Shown: positions 53,266 through 61,681, counted from the first letter of the stretch. The stretch is 64,000 nt of DNA from Streptomyces antarcticus (GCF_026627255.1 NZ_JAPNLM010000014.1:124001-188000), one strand, 5' to 3'. The notes: generated by a model from the letters alone, not told the origin. Numbers and translations: made by a program.

Positions 53266-53747
53266 CCAGCAGTACCGAGGACCGTCCCCGCCTGGCCATC
53301 GCGGCCGAGCGGGGGCGGGCCCTCCGCTCCGTACCCGCGCAGGCCACCCCCGGCCAGATCACCGAACTCCGGGCCGAGACGCAGATCGCCGCGCTCAGGG
53401 TGACCGACTGGCCGGCCTACGGCTCCACACCGTGGCTCCAGCTGCACCCGACTGACCCGCGCACCTACGCGGCCGTTCTGGAGGCCGCCGAGCAGTACCG
53501 GCGCCTCGATGTCGACCCCGACCTCCCGGCCGCCGAGTGGTACACCGCCGTGTTCGGAGACGCCCGGGCCACCGCGGCCCGCATCGTCGCCGCCACCCGC
53601 CAGATCCGCACCATGCGCGAGATCCGCGACGCCCGCGCCCGACCGACGTCCGCCCACCAGCTCAAGGCCACCCCCGGGTGGCCCCCGATCGCGGTCCCGG
53701 GCCAGCCCGGCCGCTACCTCGTACATGGCCAGGAGAACTGCGCGTGA
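53262..53747 (+). CDS. DUF2742-like element protein
   Basis: A 161-residue protein. The segment WPAYGSTPWLQLHPTDPRTYAAVLEAAEQYR recalls DUF2742 proteins of mycobacterial prophages such as phiRv1 and phiRv2 (recognised by pattern). Function unknown. It is coupled by GTGA overlaps to both neighbours, indicating it works with the RepA-like ATPase that follows. Confidence 0.7.
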   Translation: MTSSTEDRPRLAIAAERGRALRSVPAQATPGQITELRAETQIAALRVTDWPAYGSTPWLQLHPTDPRTYAAVLEAAEQYRRLDVDPDLPAAEWYTAVFGDARATAARIVAATRQIRTMREIRDARARPTSAHQLKATPGWPPIAVPGQPGRYLVHGQENCA

Positions 53748-55000
53748 CCACCACGTACGACCCCACGGGCCTGCCGCCGGAGAGCATCCGCGCGGCAGGC
53801 CTCGCGGGCGTTCCCCAGCAGGTACCCGACGTCCCTCCGCTGTGGCTCCCCGACGACGACGGCCCGCAGGACGCTGAGGCGGAGCCGCGCGCGCTGCTGC
53901 TGACGCCCGCCTCCCGCGTCAGGATCCGGCCCGTCCGCTGGCTGTGGGACACGACCCCCGAAGGTGCCCCGCCCACCTCGCACGGGCGCGTGCCCATGTA
54001 CTCCCTCGTCATTGCCGCGGGCGGCCCGGGACTGGGCAAGTCCCAGTTCGCCGTCTGGATCACCGCCCGGATCACCCGCGGCGAACTCCCCGGCGAGCTG
54101 TACGGCAAGCCTCGCCCCGTGATCTACGCCGCAGCCGAGGACTCGTGGACGTACACGATCGCCCCCCGACTGATCGCGGCCGGCGCGGACATGGACATGG
54201 TGTTCTACGTCAAGGTGCAGGACGACGAGCGGCCCAACGCCCGTCTGACCCTGCCCATCGACACGTCGCTCCTCGCCCGCGAGGCCGAGCGGCACAGCGT
54301 CGCGCTCCTCGTCATGGACCCCCTGCTCTCGTACATCGACAAGGGCGTCAACGACTACCGGGCCGCCGAAGTCCGGCAGGCGCTGGAGCCGCTCGTCGAG
54401 GCCGCGGACCGGCACCACTTCACGATCCTCGGCCTGGCCCACTTCACCAAGTCCGGCGCTGCGGACCCGCTTTCCCGGGTGGCTGGCTCCGGCGCCTTCG
54501 GGCAGCTGATCCGCGCACTGATCGCGTTCGCCCGGGAGGACACCGACGACGGCGACCAGCGGTACGTCATGTCGCTGGAGAAGAACAACCTGGGCCGCCT
54601 CGGACTGCCCTCCCACCTCTACACGATCCAGCCGATCACTGTGGACACCGAGGAAGGCCCCTCGTACGTCTCGCGGTTCGTCCTCGGGCCCGAGACGAAC
54701 ACGTCCGTCCGCGACGTCATGCGCGACGAGACCGCCCCCGGCGGAGTCGACCGTGCCGAACGGAGCGAGGCCGTCGAGTGGCTGGAGGACTACCTCACAC
54801 AGGGCGACCGCTGCGGCGAGGCCCTGCCGAAGGAGGTCCAGGCCGCCGCCCGGGCGGCCGGCATCTCACAGAACGCCCTGCGCGACGCGAAACAGAAGCT
54901 GCACGTGAAGAGCGTGAAGCCCAAGGGCGTCATGAACGCCGCCTGGTTGTGGCAGCTGCCCGGCTACGCGCCCGAGGACCACGACCCGGGCACGGACTGA
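53744..55000 (+). CDS. RepA-like AAA ATPase (AAA_25 helicase type)
   Basis: A 418-residue RecA-fold ATPase. Walker A is AAGGPGLGKSQFA, Walker B is VALLVMDPLLSY, and a later LGLAHFTKSG resembles the sensor segment of RSF1010 RepA/DnaB-type hexameric helicases. A C-terminal winged-helix-like part follows, with EAVEWLEDYLTQGDRCGEALPKEVQAAARAAGISQNALRDAK. It is probably the replication helicase of the element. A repeat-rich intergenic region immediately downstream may be its origin. Confidence 0.82.
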   Translation: MTTTYDPTGLPPESIRAAGLAGVPQQVPDVPPLWLPDDDGPQDAEAEPRALLLTPASRVRIRPVRWLWDTTPEGAPPTSHGRVPMYSLVIAAGGPGLGKSQFAVWITARITRGELPGELYGKPRPVIYAAAEDSWTYTIAPRLIAAGADMDMVFYVKVQDDERPNARLTLPIDTSLLAREAERHSVALLVMDPLLSYIDKGVNDYRAAEVRQALEPLVEAADRHHFTILGLAHFTKSGAADPLSRVAGSGAFGQLIRALIAFAREDTDDGDQRYVMSLEKNNLGRLGLPSHLYTIQPITVDTEEGPSYVSRFVLGPETNTSVRDVMRDETAPGGVDRAERSEAVEWLEDYLTQGDRCGEALPKEVQAAARAAGISQNALRDAKQKLHVKSVKPKGVMNAAWLWQLPGYAPEDHDPGTD

Positions 55001-55023
55001 CCCCTACCCCCACACGAGCGCCG

Positions 55024-55192
55024 CATCTTCCTCATCTTCTTTCTGACCTGCATATATACCCCCTCCCCTTCCCCCCACCTTCCCCCTCATCTTCGGAGGA
55101 AGGCAACACCTTCGAAGATGAGGAAGGTGCGGGCAAGGCGGGGGCAAGGTGCGGGCACATAACCCCAGGTCAGACAGAAGATGCGGAAGGTG
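55024..55192. repeat. Iteron-like repeat region, candidate replication origin
   Basis: Four copies of a GAAGATGNGGAAGGTG-type unit: two inverted (55024-55039, 55076-55095) and two direct (55113-55129, 55177-55192). The second and third form a perfect 11-bp inverted repeat. GTGCGGGCA is also repeated (55127-55135, 55149-55157). An AT-rich CATATATA (55051-55058) lies between. It is next to the RepA-like gene and contains no gene. Confidence 0.5.
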
Positions 55193-55215
55193 AGGTCCCC
55201 CAGAAGGAGAGACCC

Positions 55216-55437
55216 ATGCAGCTCCGCCACTCCAGCCTCATAGCCGGACCCTCCGACCTCATCGCCCACATCGCCGCCAACTACCGCTGCGGCCACTGCA
55301 CGAGCGAAACCGAAGCCCTAACCGACCAGCACGGCAACCCCCACCTCGTCATCCACCACGACGACGGATGCCCGGTCCTCGAAGGCACCCTCTGCAGCCT
55401 CCCCGACACCTTCCGAGCCGCCACCGGCACCGACTGA
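55216..55437 (+). CDS. Small Cys/His protein
   Basis: A 73-residue protein with CGHC near the middle and HHDDGC later, a possible zinc site. GAAGGAG lies upstream of the ATG. No family is recognised. It is the first gene after the repeat region. Confidence 0.6.
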   Translation: MQLRHSSLIAGPSDLIAHIAANYRCGHCTSETEALTDQHGNPHLVIHHDDGCPVLEGTLCSLPDTFRAATGTD

Positions 55438-55550
55438 CGTCCAGCCGCGGCGGCTCACGTCTCGCGCGCGCACGCAAGACCCCCGCCGCCCATCCGGTTC
55501 CGCCGGCCTCGCGGACACCGCCCCCGTACATGTGCGAGAGGACCCCTGCC

Positions 55551-55901
55551 GTGCCCGACACCCCTGAGAAGCCCGTCTCCTACCCTGGACGGCCCGAGTT
55601 GGACCAGGCGAACGCCCGCTTCCGCCGCGCCGCCGCCCGCCTCCACAAGGAGGCCGCGAAGTACGACCCCGACCTCATGCCGGCCCTCGCCGGGATCGTC
55701 GCGGAGGCCGCCGAGCACCTGGCCCGCCTGGCCTCCGACTTGGAGGCCGCGGAAAGCTCCAGCGCCCGGAACAAGCGCGTGTTGAAGGCGGCCGAGGACA
55801 AGATGCGGGCCGGCTGGAAGGCCGCGGCCCGGCGCGGTGACCCGCGGGCCCTGCGGATGCTCGAACAGCTCGACCGGCGCGCCCGTGACCGCGCGGAGTG
55901 A
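55551..55901 (+). CDS. Small coiled-coil protein
   Basis: A 116-residue highly charged helical protein (for example FRRAAARLHKEAAKYDPDL and AEHLARLASDLEAAE). GTG 55551 has GAGAGG nine bases upstream; an ATG at 55530 would add seven residues. It overlaps the next gene by 17 bases. No function can be read. Confidence 0.6.
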   Translation: MPDTPEKPVSYPGRPELDQANARFRRAAARLHKEAAKYDPDLMPALAGIVAEAAEHLARLASDLEAAESSSARNKRVLKAAEDKMRAGWKAAARRGDPRALRMLEQLDRRARDRAE

Positions 55902-56319
55902 CGGGCCGCGGGTCCTGCCCGATGGGTCGGTGGTCGTGCCGCCCGGCCTCGCCTCGACCGTGTTCGCCGCCACCACGCTCTACCTCAGCTCGCGTACGCG
56001 GGCGGCCGGGGGTGCGCTGACCCCGGAGGCCCGTGAACTCTTGCGAGCCCTCCACGCAGGCGCCCAGGGCCCCGGTAGCGAATCCGCTACCTCACAGAGC
56101 AACTCCCGGACTGTGGACCACGGGTCAGGTCCCGTGCTCGGTGTGGCGGAGGCGGCCAGCGTCCTGGGGTGTGACCCCTCGTACGTGCGCCGGCTGTGCC
56201 ACACCGGGCGACTCCCGGCCCAACGCAACCGGGGCGGTTGGGTCATCGAGGCCGGCGCCCTCGACGACTACCGCCACGGGAGTACCCATGGGAAGCCAGG
56301 ACCAGCACCGCACAGCTGA
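55885..56319 (+). CDS. HTH_17 / excisionase-type DNA-binding protein
   Basis: A 144-residue protein. The C-terminal half has a MerR/Xis-like HTH: GVAEAASVLGCDPSYVRRLCHTGRLPAQRNRGGWVIEAGALDDYR. The N-terminal half is helical. It is a second excisionase-type HTH in the element, so either this or the xis gene may be the directionality factor; the other may be a regulator. Confidence 0.65.
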   Translation: MTARSDGPRVLPDGSVVVPPGLASTVFAATTLYLSSRTRAAGGALTPEARELLRALHAGAQGPGSESATSQSNSRTVDHGSGPVLGVAEAASVLGCDPSYVRRLCHTGRLPAQRNRGGWVIEAGALDDYRHGSTHGKPGPAPHS

Positions 56320-56536
56320 TCTGTACACCGCGATCAGCGACCGCTACGTACAGCGGCAGGCCGCGGCCGACGCCGCTACGGCCCCGGAGCGGGAGGCACG
56401 CGACGCCGCCCTCGACCGCGACGCCGCCCTCTGGGGCACCCCTGCGTGGGACACGCTGCCCGCCACCCGCAAGACGCGGGTAGGCCAGCACGTCGCCGCA
56501 CAGCGCGCCGAGGCAGGTGGTCCCGATGCAGCGTGA
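56288..56536 (+). CDS. Small hypothetical protein
   Basis: An 82-residue acidic/Ala-rich helical protein starting MGSQDQHRTADLYTAISDRY. GGGAG precedes the ATG. It overlaps both neighbours (32 bases and 11 bases), consistent with compact element genes. Confidence 0.5.
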   Translation: MGSQDQHRTADLYTAISDRYVQRQAAADAATAPEREARDAALDRDAALWGTPAWDTLPATRKTRVGQHVAAQRAEAGGPDAA

Positions 56537-57185
56537 CACCGCCGCCGCGGAACTGGCCGAGGCCCGCGCCCTGCTCGACACCATGACGGAGCGGGTACGC
56601 GAGGGCGACCCCGACGTGACCCCCGAGCAGCTGGCCACGCAGCGCGAACTCATCGCGTTCGCCGAACTCCGCGTCGAGGCAGCGCAGCGCAAGGAGACCC
56701 GCGTACGCGCGGAGGAACGGGTCACGCTGGCCGGCGCCGCCCGCGAGGCCGCCGAGCAGCTGCTCACCGGGCCCGGCACGGACGAACTCACCGCCGCCAC
56801 CCGCGACGCCGTGGACGCCCTCGCCCGCCTGGCCGGCCTGGTGAACGAGCGGAACGAGCGGATCGCCGAGATCGGCAGCACGCTCGTACAGCTCGACACC
56901 GACCTCAAGGCGGCCGGCGAGACCACCGGAGCGTGGGGCACCCGCAAGTTCGGAGTGTGGGGCAACCGCGACGGCGTGACCGTCGATGGCATAGGCCGCG
57001 CCGAGGCCCTCCCGATGGGCCGCCTGTCCGTCGCCGTGACCGTCGCTGGCCTCGGCGAGGACAACCCTGGCCGCGCTGCGCAGGAGCAGCACATGAAGAG
57101 CTTCAACGGGCTCCGGCACACGACCGTGCAACACCTCATCGACACGTTCCCCGCCCTCCGCGACGCCGTAGCGCCCTCGACGTGA
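56526..57185 (+). CDS. Coiled-coil hypothetical protein
   Basis: A 219-residue protein, mostly long charged helices (AELAEARALLDTMTERVREG; NERNERIAEIGSTLVQLDTD), ending in a more globular GVTVDGIGRAEALPMGRLSV segment. It has no membrane or enzymatic motif. A GTG nine bases upstream is an alternative start. It ends before a convergent terminator. Confidence 0.6.
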   Translation: MQRDTAAAELAEARALLDTMTERVREGDPDVTPEQLATQRELIAFAELRVEAAQRKETRVRAEERVTLAGAAREAAEQLLTGPGTDELTAATRDAVDALARLAGLVNERNERIAEIGSTLVQLDTDLKAAGETTGAWGTRKFGVWGNRDGVTVDGIGRAEALPMGRLSVAVTVAGLGEDNPGRAAQEQHMKSFNGLRHTTVQHLIDTFPALRDAVAPST

Positions 57186-57255
57186 ACGTGATCAGCCTTG
57201 GCCGCACGGGCAGTGCCAAGCGCGTCCTCGACCAGGCCTGACGCCCGACCCACGC

Positions 57256-57284
57256 GGCCGGTCCCTCTTTGCGAGGGGCCGGAC
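57256..57284. terminator. Bidirectional hairpin terminator
   Basis: CCGGTCCCTC-TTTGC-GAGGGGCCGG with one G:T pair, followed by CTTTCTC. It separates convergent genes. Confidence 0.6.
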
Positions 57285-57303
57285 GCGCTGCTTTCTCTCG
57301 GGG

Positions 57304-57594
57304 TCAGAACGGCTCGTCGCCGCTCCCGACGATCGTGATCTGGAAACTCTGCGGAGGAGACCCGAGCCAGTCGCCAATGTCCGGGCGGAGGAACTCGCCC
57401 TCCCGCTCATCCTGGAGCCTGAGCCGGCCCCGGGACAGGTTCATCAGTTCTGCCGGCTGCTGGTTGGCGGGCACGGAGAGGGTCCCGGCCCACCCGGTAC
57501 GAAGGCCGTGGGACGTCGTGTGGAGATTCGCTGTGACCGGGTGCTCCCGGCCTTCGTTCGTTATCAGTACGGCGGGGCCGTTGTAGCTGCTCAT
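57304..57594 (-). CDS. Conserved small beta-rich protein
   Basis: A 96-residue protein starting MSSYNGPAVLITNEGREHPVT and ending TIVGSGDEPF. The pattern is familiar from small actinobacterial proteins with a single beta-barrel-like domain (DUF4873-like by eye). Function unknown. It is on the opposite strand to the preceding block. Confidence 0.6.
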   Translation of the reverse strand: MSSYNGPAVLITNEGREHPVTANLHTTSHGLRTGWAGTLSVPANQQPAELMNLSRGRLRLQDEREGEFLRPDIGDWLGSPPQSFQITIVGSGDEPF

Positions 57595-57642
57595 GCCCGA
57601 GGTTAGCCAGACCGGTGGCGCGAGCGCAGCCGATCCCCGTGG

Positions 57643-58061
57643 CTATATCCAGACAGACCACACGCTGGCCGCGGTCGCAGCAGCGAGCCCGAGGATGGCC
57701 AAGACGATCGCCGCGAGATTGTCGGCTACCTGATCGAGGACGTAGAGCCGGGTCACTTCGCGCTGATAGAGGGTGTCCAGCCATGTAGAGGACACGGGGA
57801 GCGTTTGCTCCCGTAGATCACTCTTGTCTGCATCGGGCAGGCTGCTCCGCTGGATGATGTCCACGCCCTCAGCCGCCAACGCAAGTCGGCCCGTTCCCGG
57901 AGAAGATGTCGAATTCCTCGGGCGAGGCCAAGCCCACCCACGACGCCGGAAGCGATGGCGAGCGCGGCGTTACTGGGCTTCACGCCAGCAAGAAGTCCGA
58001 CGGTCACTGGGGCCAGCACAAGGAGCGCGATCCCGGCCGCGATGATGCTTCTGTCTCTCAT
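57643..58061 (-). pseudogene. Frameshifted small membrane protein gene
   Basis: Two leftward frames fit end to end. Frame one (58061 down to about 57865) gives MRDRSIIAAGIALLVLAPVTV, a second helix and RERADLRWRL. Frame two (from about 57880 to 57643) gives AAEGVDIIQRSSLPDAD, a soluble part and a final helix IVLAILGLAAATAASVWSV. Joined they form a sensible protein of about 140 residues with three helices. A single-base indel near 57870 breaks it. It could be two overlapping genes, but the second has only a TTG start without a ribosome site. Confidence 0.55.
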
Positions 58062-58245
58062 CGAGGGAACCTACTGCGGCCGTACCGCTGCGGCATAGGG
58101 AGAGCGCATCGTTACGGCGAACGGCGTCCCCGTACGGCGCCCGCGAGGACTCCGGGGCCCCCTGCACAATCTCGCGCAACCGGCCCCCACGGCCGCCAGC
58201 GGCGCAGCATGCTGGGTTCCCCGACCAGCCTGAACGGAGCCCGCC

Positions 58246-58449
58246 ATGACGCTGCGGTTCATCGGCACCACGTCCGAGTACGGCAACTGCCCGACCCTCT
58301 ACGAGGTCGTCGAGACCGGCGACATCGTCGTCCAGGGCGACGTCCTCACCGACCCGGAACACCTCGCCCAGCTACGGGACGTCGGCGAGCACGAGACGTT
58401 CGTCGTCATCCCGCGCGACCTGCTCACCCGCTTCGCCCCCAAGGAGTGA
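58246..58449 (+). CDS. Small protein preceding DUF6879 gene
   Basis: A 67-residue protein starting MTLRFIGTTSEYGNCPTLYEV. It belongs to a small family usually encoded directly before DUF6879 and XRE-DUF5753 genes in Streptomyces. Function unknown. It ends two bases before the next GTG. Confidence 0.7.
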   Translation: MTLRFIGTTSEYGNCPTLYEVVETGDIVVQGDVLTDPEHLAQLRDVGEHETFVVIPRDLLTRFAPKE

Positions 58450-58451
58450 CC

Positions 58452-58988
58452 GTGCCCGCCCTGGTCCCCTTCGAGGACATCGTCCATCTGTTCGGCGAGT
58501 TCCGGCACACCGCGTTCCGGCTGGAGACCCGCTGCGGCTACGCCTCCGACCGGGCCGGCGCCCGCTACCAGGCGTTCATGCGCGGCATCGAGCCGGAGGA
58601 GCAACCGGAGCACCCGTGGAACGCGAACGTGCGGCAGAAGGCCGTACAGGGCGCGCGGTTCTCCCGCGTCCGGATCATCGACGAGCCACCCACCGACGGG
58701 CAACGGTTCCTGATGGCGGCCGCCGCCGGGAACGTCGCGGCCGGCGAGGACATCCGGGTCCTTCCCCGCGCCGAGGCCGTACGGCTGAAGCTCCCCGAAT
58801 ACGACCTATGGCTCTTCGACTCCCGGACCCTTGTCCGCCTCCACATCGACGACCAGGACGTCACGACCGGAGTCGAAGTCGTGGACGATCCCGCCGAAGT
58901 GCTCGCCGCATGCCGGGCCCGTGACCGCGCCTGGCCCCTCGCCGCCCCTACTGCCGAGGTGTGGGCACAGGTACGTTCGTCCGCGTGA
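58452..58988 (+). CDS. DUF6879 family protein
   Basis: A 178-residue protein with FEDIVHLFGEFRHTAFRLETR and the C-terminal YDLWLFDSRTLVRLHIDD, the DUF6879 pattern. It is soluble, of unknown role, and always near XRE-DUF5753 (WhiJ-like) regulators. GTGA overlap with the next gene. Confidence 0.75.
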   Translation: MPALVPFEDIVHLFGEFRHTAFRLETRCGYASDRAGARYQAFMRGIEPEEQPEHPWNANVRQKAVQGARFSRVRIIDEPPTDGQRFLMAAAAGNVAAGEDIRVLPRAEAVRLKLPEYDLWLFDSRTLVRLHIDDQDVTTGVEVVDDPAEVLAACRARDRAWPLAAPTAEVWAQVRSSA

Positions 58989-59827
58989 GCACGGACTTTC
59001 AGAGCGCCCGCGTGGCCCTCGGCGCGCGCCTGCGAGAGCTGCGCGCCGAGGCCGGCGAGAACGGGAAGGACTTCGCCGCCCGCCTTGGCTGGCAGCGGTC
59101 CAAGGTGTCCCGGCTGGAGAACGGCAAGCAGACCGCCACCGCCGACGACCTCACCGCCTGGGCGGCCGCCGCGGGCGTACCCGAGCAGGCCGCCGACCTC
59201 GCCAGCCGCCTGCGCGGTCTGGAGTCCCAGCAGAGGTCATGGCGCCGCCAACTCACCGCGGGCAACCGGCCCGTACAGGACCGGTACGTCGTCGAGTACC
59301 AGCAGACCGCGACGATGCGCGGCTACGAAGCCACCGTGATCCCGGGCCTGTTCCAGACCCCCGACTACGCCCGCCACCTGTTCGCGAAGAACGCCGTGCT
59401 CATGCAGTCGCCGCGGGACACGGAGGCCGCCGTCGCCGCCCGCATGCGCCGCCAAGAGGTGCTGTACGAGGCGGGCAAGCTGTTCCGGGTCCTGCTGTGG
59501 GAAGGGGCGCTGCACGCCCTCGTGTGCCCGCGCGAGGTCATGGCCGGCCAACTCGACCGGCTCGTCGGGCTGATCGGCATGAGCACGGTGGAACTCGGCA
59601 TCGTCCCCCTCGGCGCCCCGCTGGAGCTGACGCCGAAACACGGGTTCTGGATCTTCGACGAGGAACGCGTCATCGTCGAGACGATCAACACGGAGCTGTC
59701 GTTCGACTCGCCCGACGACCTCGCCCTCTACGGCCGCGTGTGGGACGCCCTGAACGCGGCGGCCGGGTACGGGGCGCAGGCCCACCGGCTGATCGCCCGC
59801 GCCCGACACCTGATTGCGACCGCGTGA
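58985..59827 (+). CDS. XRE-DUF5753 (WhiJ-like) regulator
   Basis: A 280-residue regulator. The N-terminal HTH LGARLRELRAEAGENGKDFAARLGWQRSKVSRLENGKQTATADDL is followed by DUF5753 with YVVEYQQTATMRGYEATVIPGLFQTPDYAR. Such proteins, with small partners, influence development in Streptomyces (WhiJ). Here it may regulate the element or act as cargo affecting the host. Confidence 0.85.
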   Translation: MSTDFQSARVALGARLRELRAEAGENGKDFAARLGWQRSKVSRLENGKQTATADDLTAWAAAAGVPEQAADLASRLRGLESQQRSWRRQLTAGNRPVQDRYVVEYQQTATMRGYEATVIPGLFQTPDYARHLFAKNAVLMQSPRDTEAAVAARMRRQEVLYEAGKLFRVLLWEGALHALVCPREVMAGQLDRLVGLIGMSTVELGIVPLGAPLELTPKHGFWIFDEERVIVETINTELSFDSPDDLALYGRVWDALNAAAGYGAQAHRLIARARHLIATA

Positions 59828-59912
59828 GCAACCGGCCCCAACCCGACGGGGCGCCGCGCAATCCGGCGCAACCGGCCGGACGCGGCCCGGCGCCCGTTCC
59901 TACGGTGCGGTT

Positions 59913-60290
59913 ATGGCGATCGAGCAGGCCATCCCGGCAGAGTTCCCCGTCCTCGCCGGAGGCCACTGCAACTGGCACGACGGGCCCTCCGAGACCGCGC
60001 TGGAGGTCCGGTGGGGCGAGTCCAACTCTGGGCCGCCGAAACCGCTGTACGCCTGTGCGCCGTGCCGGGAGCAACGCGGCCTGACCCTGGCCGTCCAGTG
60101 CCAGGACGTGCCACTGCCGCGCCTGCACGGCCTCACCTGGGACCAGACCGCGGGCCGCGCGTGCATCGCCTGCGGGCGGCAGCTGATGTACGGGGCGGTA
60201 CCGCGCGGGTCGGTGTCCACCCGGCACGGCGAGCGGGTCATCACGTACGAGGTGTGGTCCTGCCCGCCCCCTCCGGCGGTGCAGCCGTGA
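59913..60290 (+). CDS. Hypothetical Cys-rich protein
   Basis: A 125-residue protein with CAPC and CIACGRQLMYG pairs and a lone Cys near the C-terminus, probably one or two zinc sites. No family is recognised. GTGA overlap with the next gene. Confidence 0.6.
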   Translation: MAIEQAIPAEFPVLAGGHCNWHDGPSETALEVRWGESNSGPPKPLYACAPCREQRGLTLAVQCQDVPLPRLHGLTWDQTAGRACIACGRQLMYGAVPRGSVSTRHGERVITYEVWSCPPPPAVQP

Positions 60291-60448
60291 GGATCTGCTG
60301 CTACTGCGACCGGGCGATCCGCAGCGAGGAGTACGAGGTCATTCCCGTTGACTCGGCGTCGGCCGCCCGCCCGGACCAGCATGCGCACGAGGACGGCGAT
60401 CCGAACTGTCGGCCGATCACCGTCGCGGATCCGACCGACATCCGCTGA
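60287..60448 (+). CDS. Small zinc-ribbon-like protein
   Basis: A 53-residue protein starting MRICCYCDRAIRSEEYEVI. CCYC near the N-terminus and HAHEDGDPNC later look like a treble of metal ligands. Coupled by GTGA to the preceding gene. Confidence 0.55.
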   Translation: MRICCYCDRAIRSEEYEVIPVDSASAARPDQHAHEDGDPNCRPITVADPTDIR

Positions 60449-60495
60449 CTCCCGGCGTCCGTGGTCACGGCGGACCATGGCCAGCCGGGCAGCAC

Positions 60496-60535
60496 AGGGC
60501 CCCGACCGCGTTCGTACATCCGCGGCCGGGGCCCT
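60496..60535. terminator. Strong bidirectional hairpin terminator
   Basis: AGGGCCCCGACCGCG (60496-60510) pairs with CGCGGCCGGGGCCCT (60521-60535) with one mismatch and a 10-base loop, followed by TTTG. Confidence 0.7.
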
Positions 60536-60560
60536 TTGTGCACCTAGTTGCAGAAGGTCG

Positions 60561-60580
60561 GGTGTTTCATCTGAAACACC
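60561..60580. promoter_or_regulatory. 20-bp palindrome GGTGTTTCA-TC-TGAAACACC
   Basis: Perfect 9-base arms with a 2-base centre in a convergent gap where no promoter is expected. The half-site TGAAACACC recurs at 61756-61764. It resembles a dimeric repressor operator. Confidence 0.5.
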
Positions 60581-60595
60581 TGCCCGCTCGATCGG

Positions 60596-60679
60596 TCAGT
60601 GCCCGCAGAACGGCTTCGTCCACCATCCGCAGGCCGCGCAGTAGTCCGCGCCGAGGCGGGTCAACAGGGTCCGGATCAT
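60596..60679 (-). CDS. 27-residue Cys-rich mini-protein
   Basis: Reads MIRTLLTRLGADYCAACGWW then TKPFCGH to a TGA. Cys14, Cys17, Cys25 and His27 could bind one zinc. Its ATG overlaps the preceding stop (ATGA), like the other genes of this operon, which is the main reason for calling it. It is the last gene of the leftward operon. Confidence 0.5.
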   Translation of the reverse strand: MIRTLLTRLGADYCAACGWWTKPFCGH

Positions 60680-61002
60680 GCGCCGTTCACCTCCGTCCGG
60701 ACTGGGTAGATGATCGTCAACCCCTCCCCCGGCCCCCTCTCGATACGGTCGACTTCAACGCTCTCATCTGCGTAAACGTCGCCGGAAGGGGTCTCGGAGG
60801 GCGGTGGGGGAGTGGCGGACGAATCGGACAGCCCGCGCCGGTACTGCCACCCGCACGCGACCACCACCAGACCCCACACGGTCAACACCCCGGCGTCCGG
60901 CGCCGCCGCGAACACGACCGCCACCGGCACCCCGGCCGCGACCACCAGGACGCACCCGCCAGCCGTACGGCTCGGCTCCGGCTCCTCCTCGGCGGCGGTC
61001 AC
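60676..61002 (-). CDS. Small membrane protein, two helices
   Basis: A 108-residue protein with hydrophobic segments at GGCVLVVAAGVPVAVVFAAA and VLTVWGLVVVACGW, then a polar tail. GTG start coupled by GTGA to the upstream gene. Size and topology resemble Spd-type spread proteins of Streptomyces plasmids, but this is inference. Confidence 0.6.
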   Translation of the reverse strand: MTAAEEEPEPSRTAGGCVLVVAAGVPVAVVFAAAPDAGVLTVWGLVVVACGWQYRRGLSDSSATPPPPSETPSGDVYADESVEVDRIERGPGEGLTIIYPVRTEVNGA

Positions 61003-61508
61003 GCGAACGCCCCGTAGACCGTGGCGCCCAGCCAGTTGGCGCCCTGCGCGAGGGGGACCGCAGCGAACCCGGCCACCCCGGCGGACGTGCCGAGGAGAAT
61101 CCCGCACCAGGCGCCGCGCTTGATGTCGGACCCGTGCTCGGACTTCTTCACCGCGGCGATTAGGCCGACGGTGAGGATGAGGACCAGGGCGCCGCCGGTC
61201 TGGGTGAGCGGCAGGTACGTGGCCCGGGCGACGTTCTGGCCGGCCTGGCCTCCGACGCCCCAGACGAGCGCGACGTCGCCGAGCCAGTTGGAGATCCACA
61301 ACGTGGTGTCGGCGATCCACCCGATCAGGCCGCCGACGCCGAGGATGGTGAGGACGCCGTACGCCCAGGCGGCGAGGAACGGCAGCAGGGCCGCGGCGTG
61401 CTTCGCTGGGTCCTTGCGGAGCGGCTTCGTACCGGGCCACCACGTGGTCATGTGGTGGACCAAAATGCAAAGGCCGACGGTGACGCCGCCGATCGTGACG
61501 ATGTTCAC
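60999..61508 (-). CDS. Multi-helix membrane protein, Spd-like
   Basis: A 169-residue protein with about four hydrophobic segments (IVTIGGVTVGLCILVHHM; LLPFLAAWAYGVLTILGVGG; ALVLILTVGLIAAV; GILLGTSAGVAGFAAVPLA). GAGGA lies upstream of the GTG start. It may be a spread (Spd) protein of mycelial plasmid transfer, though no TraB is present. Confidence 0.65.
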   Translation of the reverse strand: MNIVTIGGVTVGLCILVHHMTTWWPGTKPLRKDPAKHAAALLPFLAAWAYGVLTILGVGGLIGWIADTTLWISNWLGDVALVWGVGGQAGQNVARATYLPLTQTGGALVLILTVGLIAAVKKSEHGSDIKRGAWCGILLGTSAGVAGFAAVPLAQGANWLGATVYGAFA

Positions 61509-61516
61509 GGGATTCC

Positions 61517-61681
61517 TCAGAGGAGGGCCGCGCCGAGCGCGGCGAGCAGGAGGATGAACGCCGCGGTGCCGAGCACAGGCATGGCGTAGGTATCGCGGGC
61601 GCGGGGCGGGCCCGCGAGGCAGAGCCCCGCGAACCCACCGACCGCGGCCGCCGCGAAGAACACGGCGAGGAGCACGGTCAC
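61517..61681 (-). CDS. 54-residue membrane mini-protein
   Basis: Reads MTVLLAVFFAAAAVGGFAGL..., with two hydrophobic helices around a short PPRARD loop and ending LAALGAALL. Its GTG overlaps the previous stop (GTGA), and the gap to the next gene is only eight bases, where it fills an otherwise empty 169 bases. Confidence 0.6.
   Translation of the reverse strand: MTVLLAVFFAAAAVGGFAGLCLAGPPRARDTYAMPVLGTAAFILLLAALGAALL

Noticed and set aside
57182..57241. A 19-residue GTG-started frame overlapping the preceding stop
   Set aside because: No ribosome site, no domain and no further gene in the operon; too weak to call.
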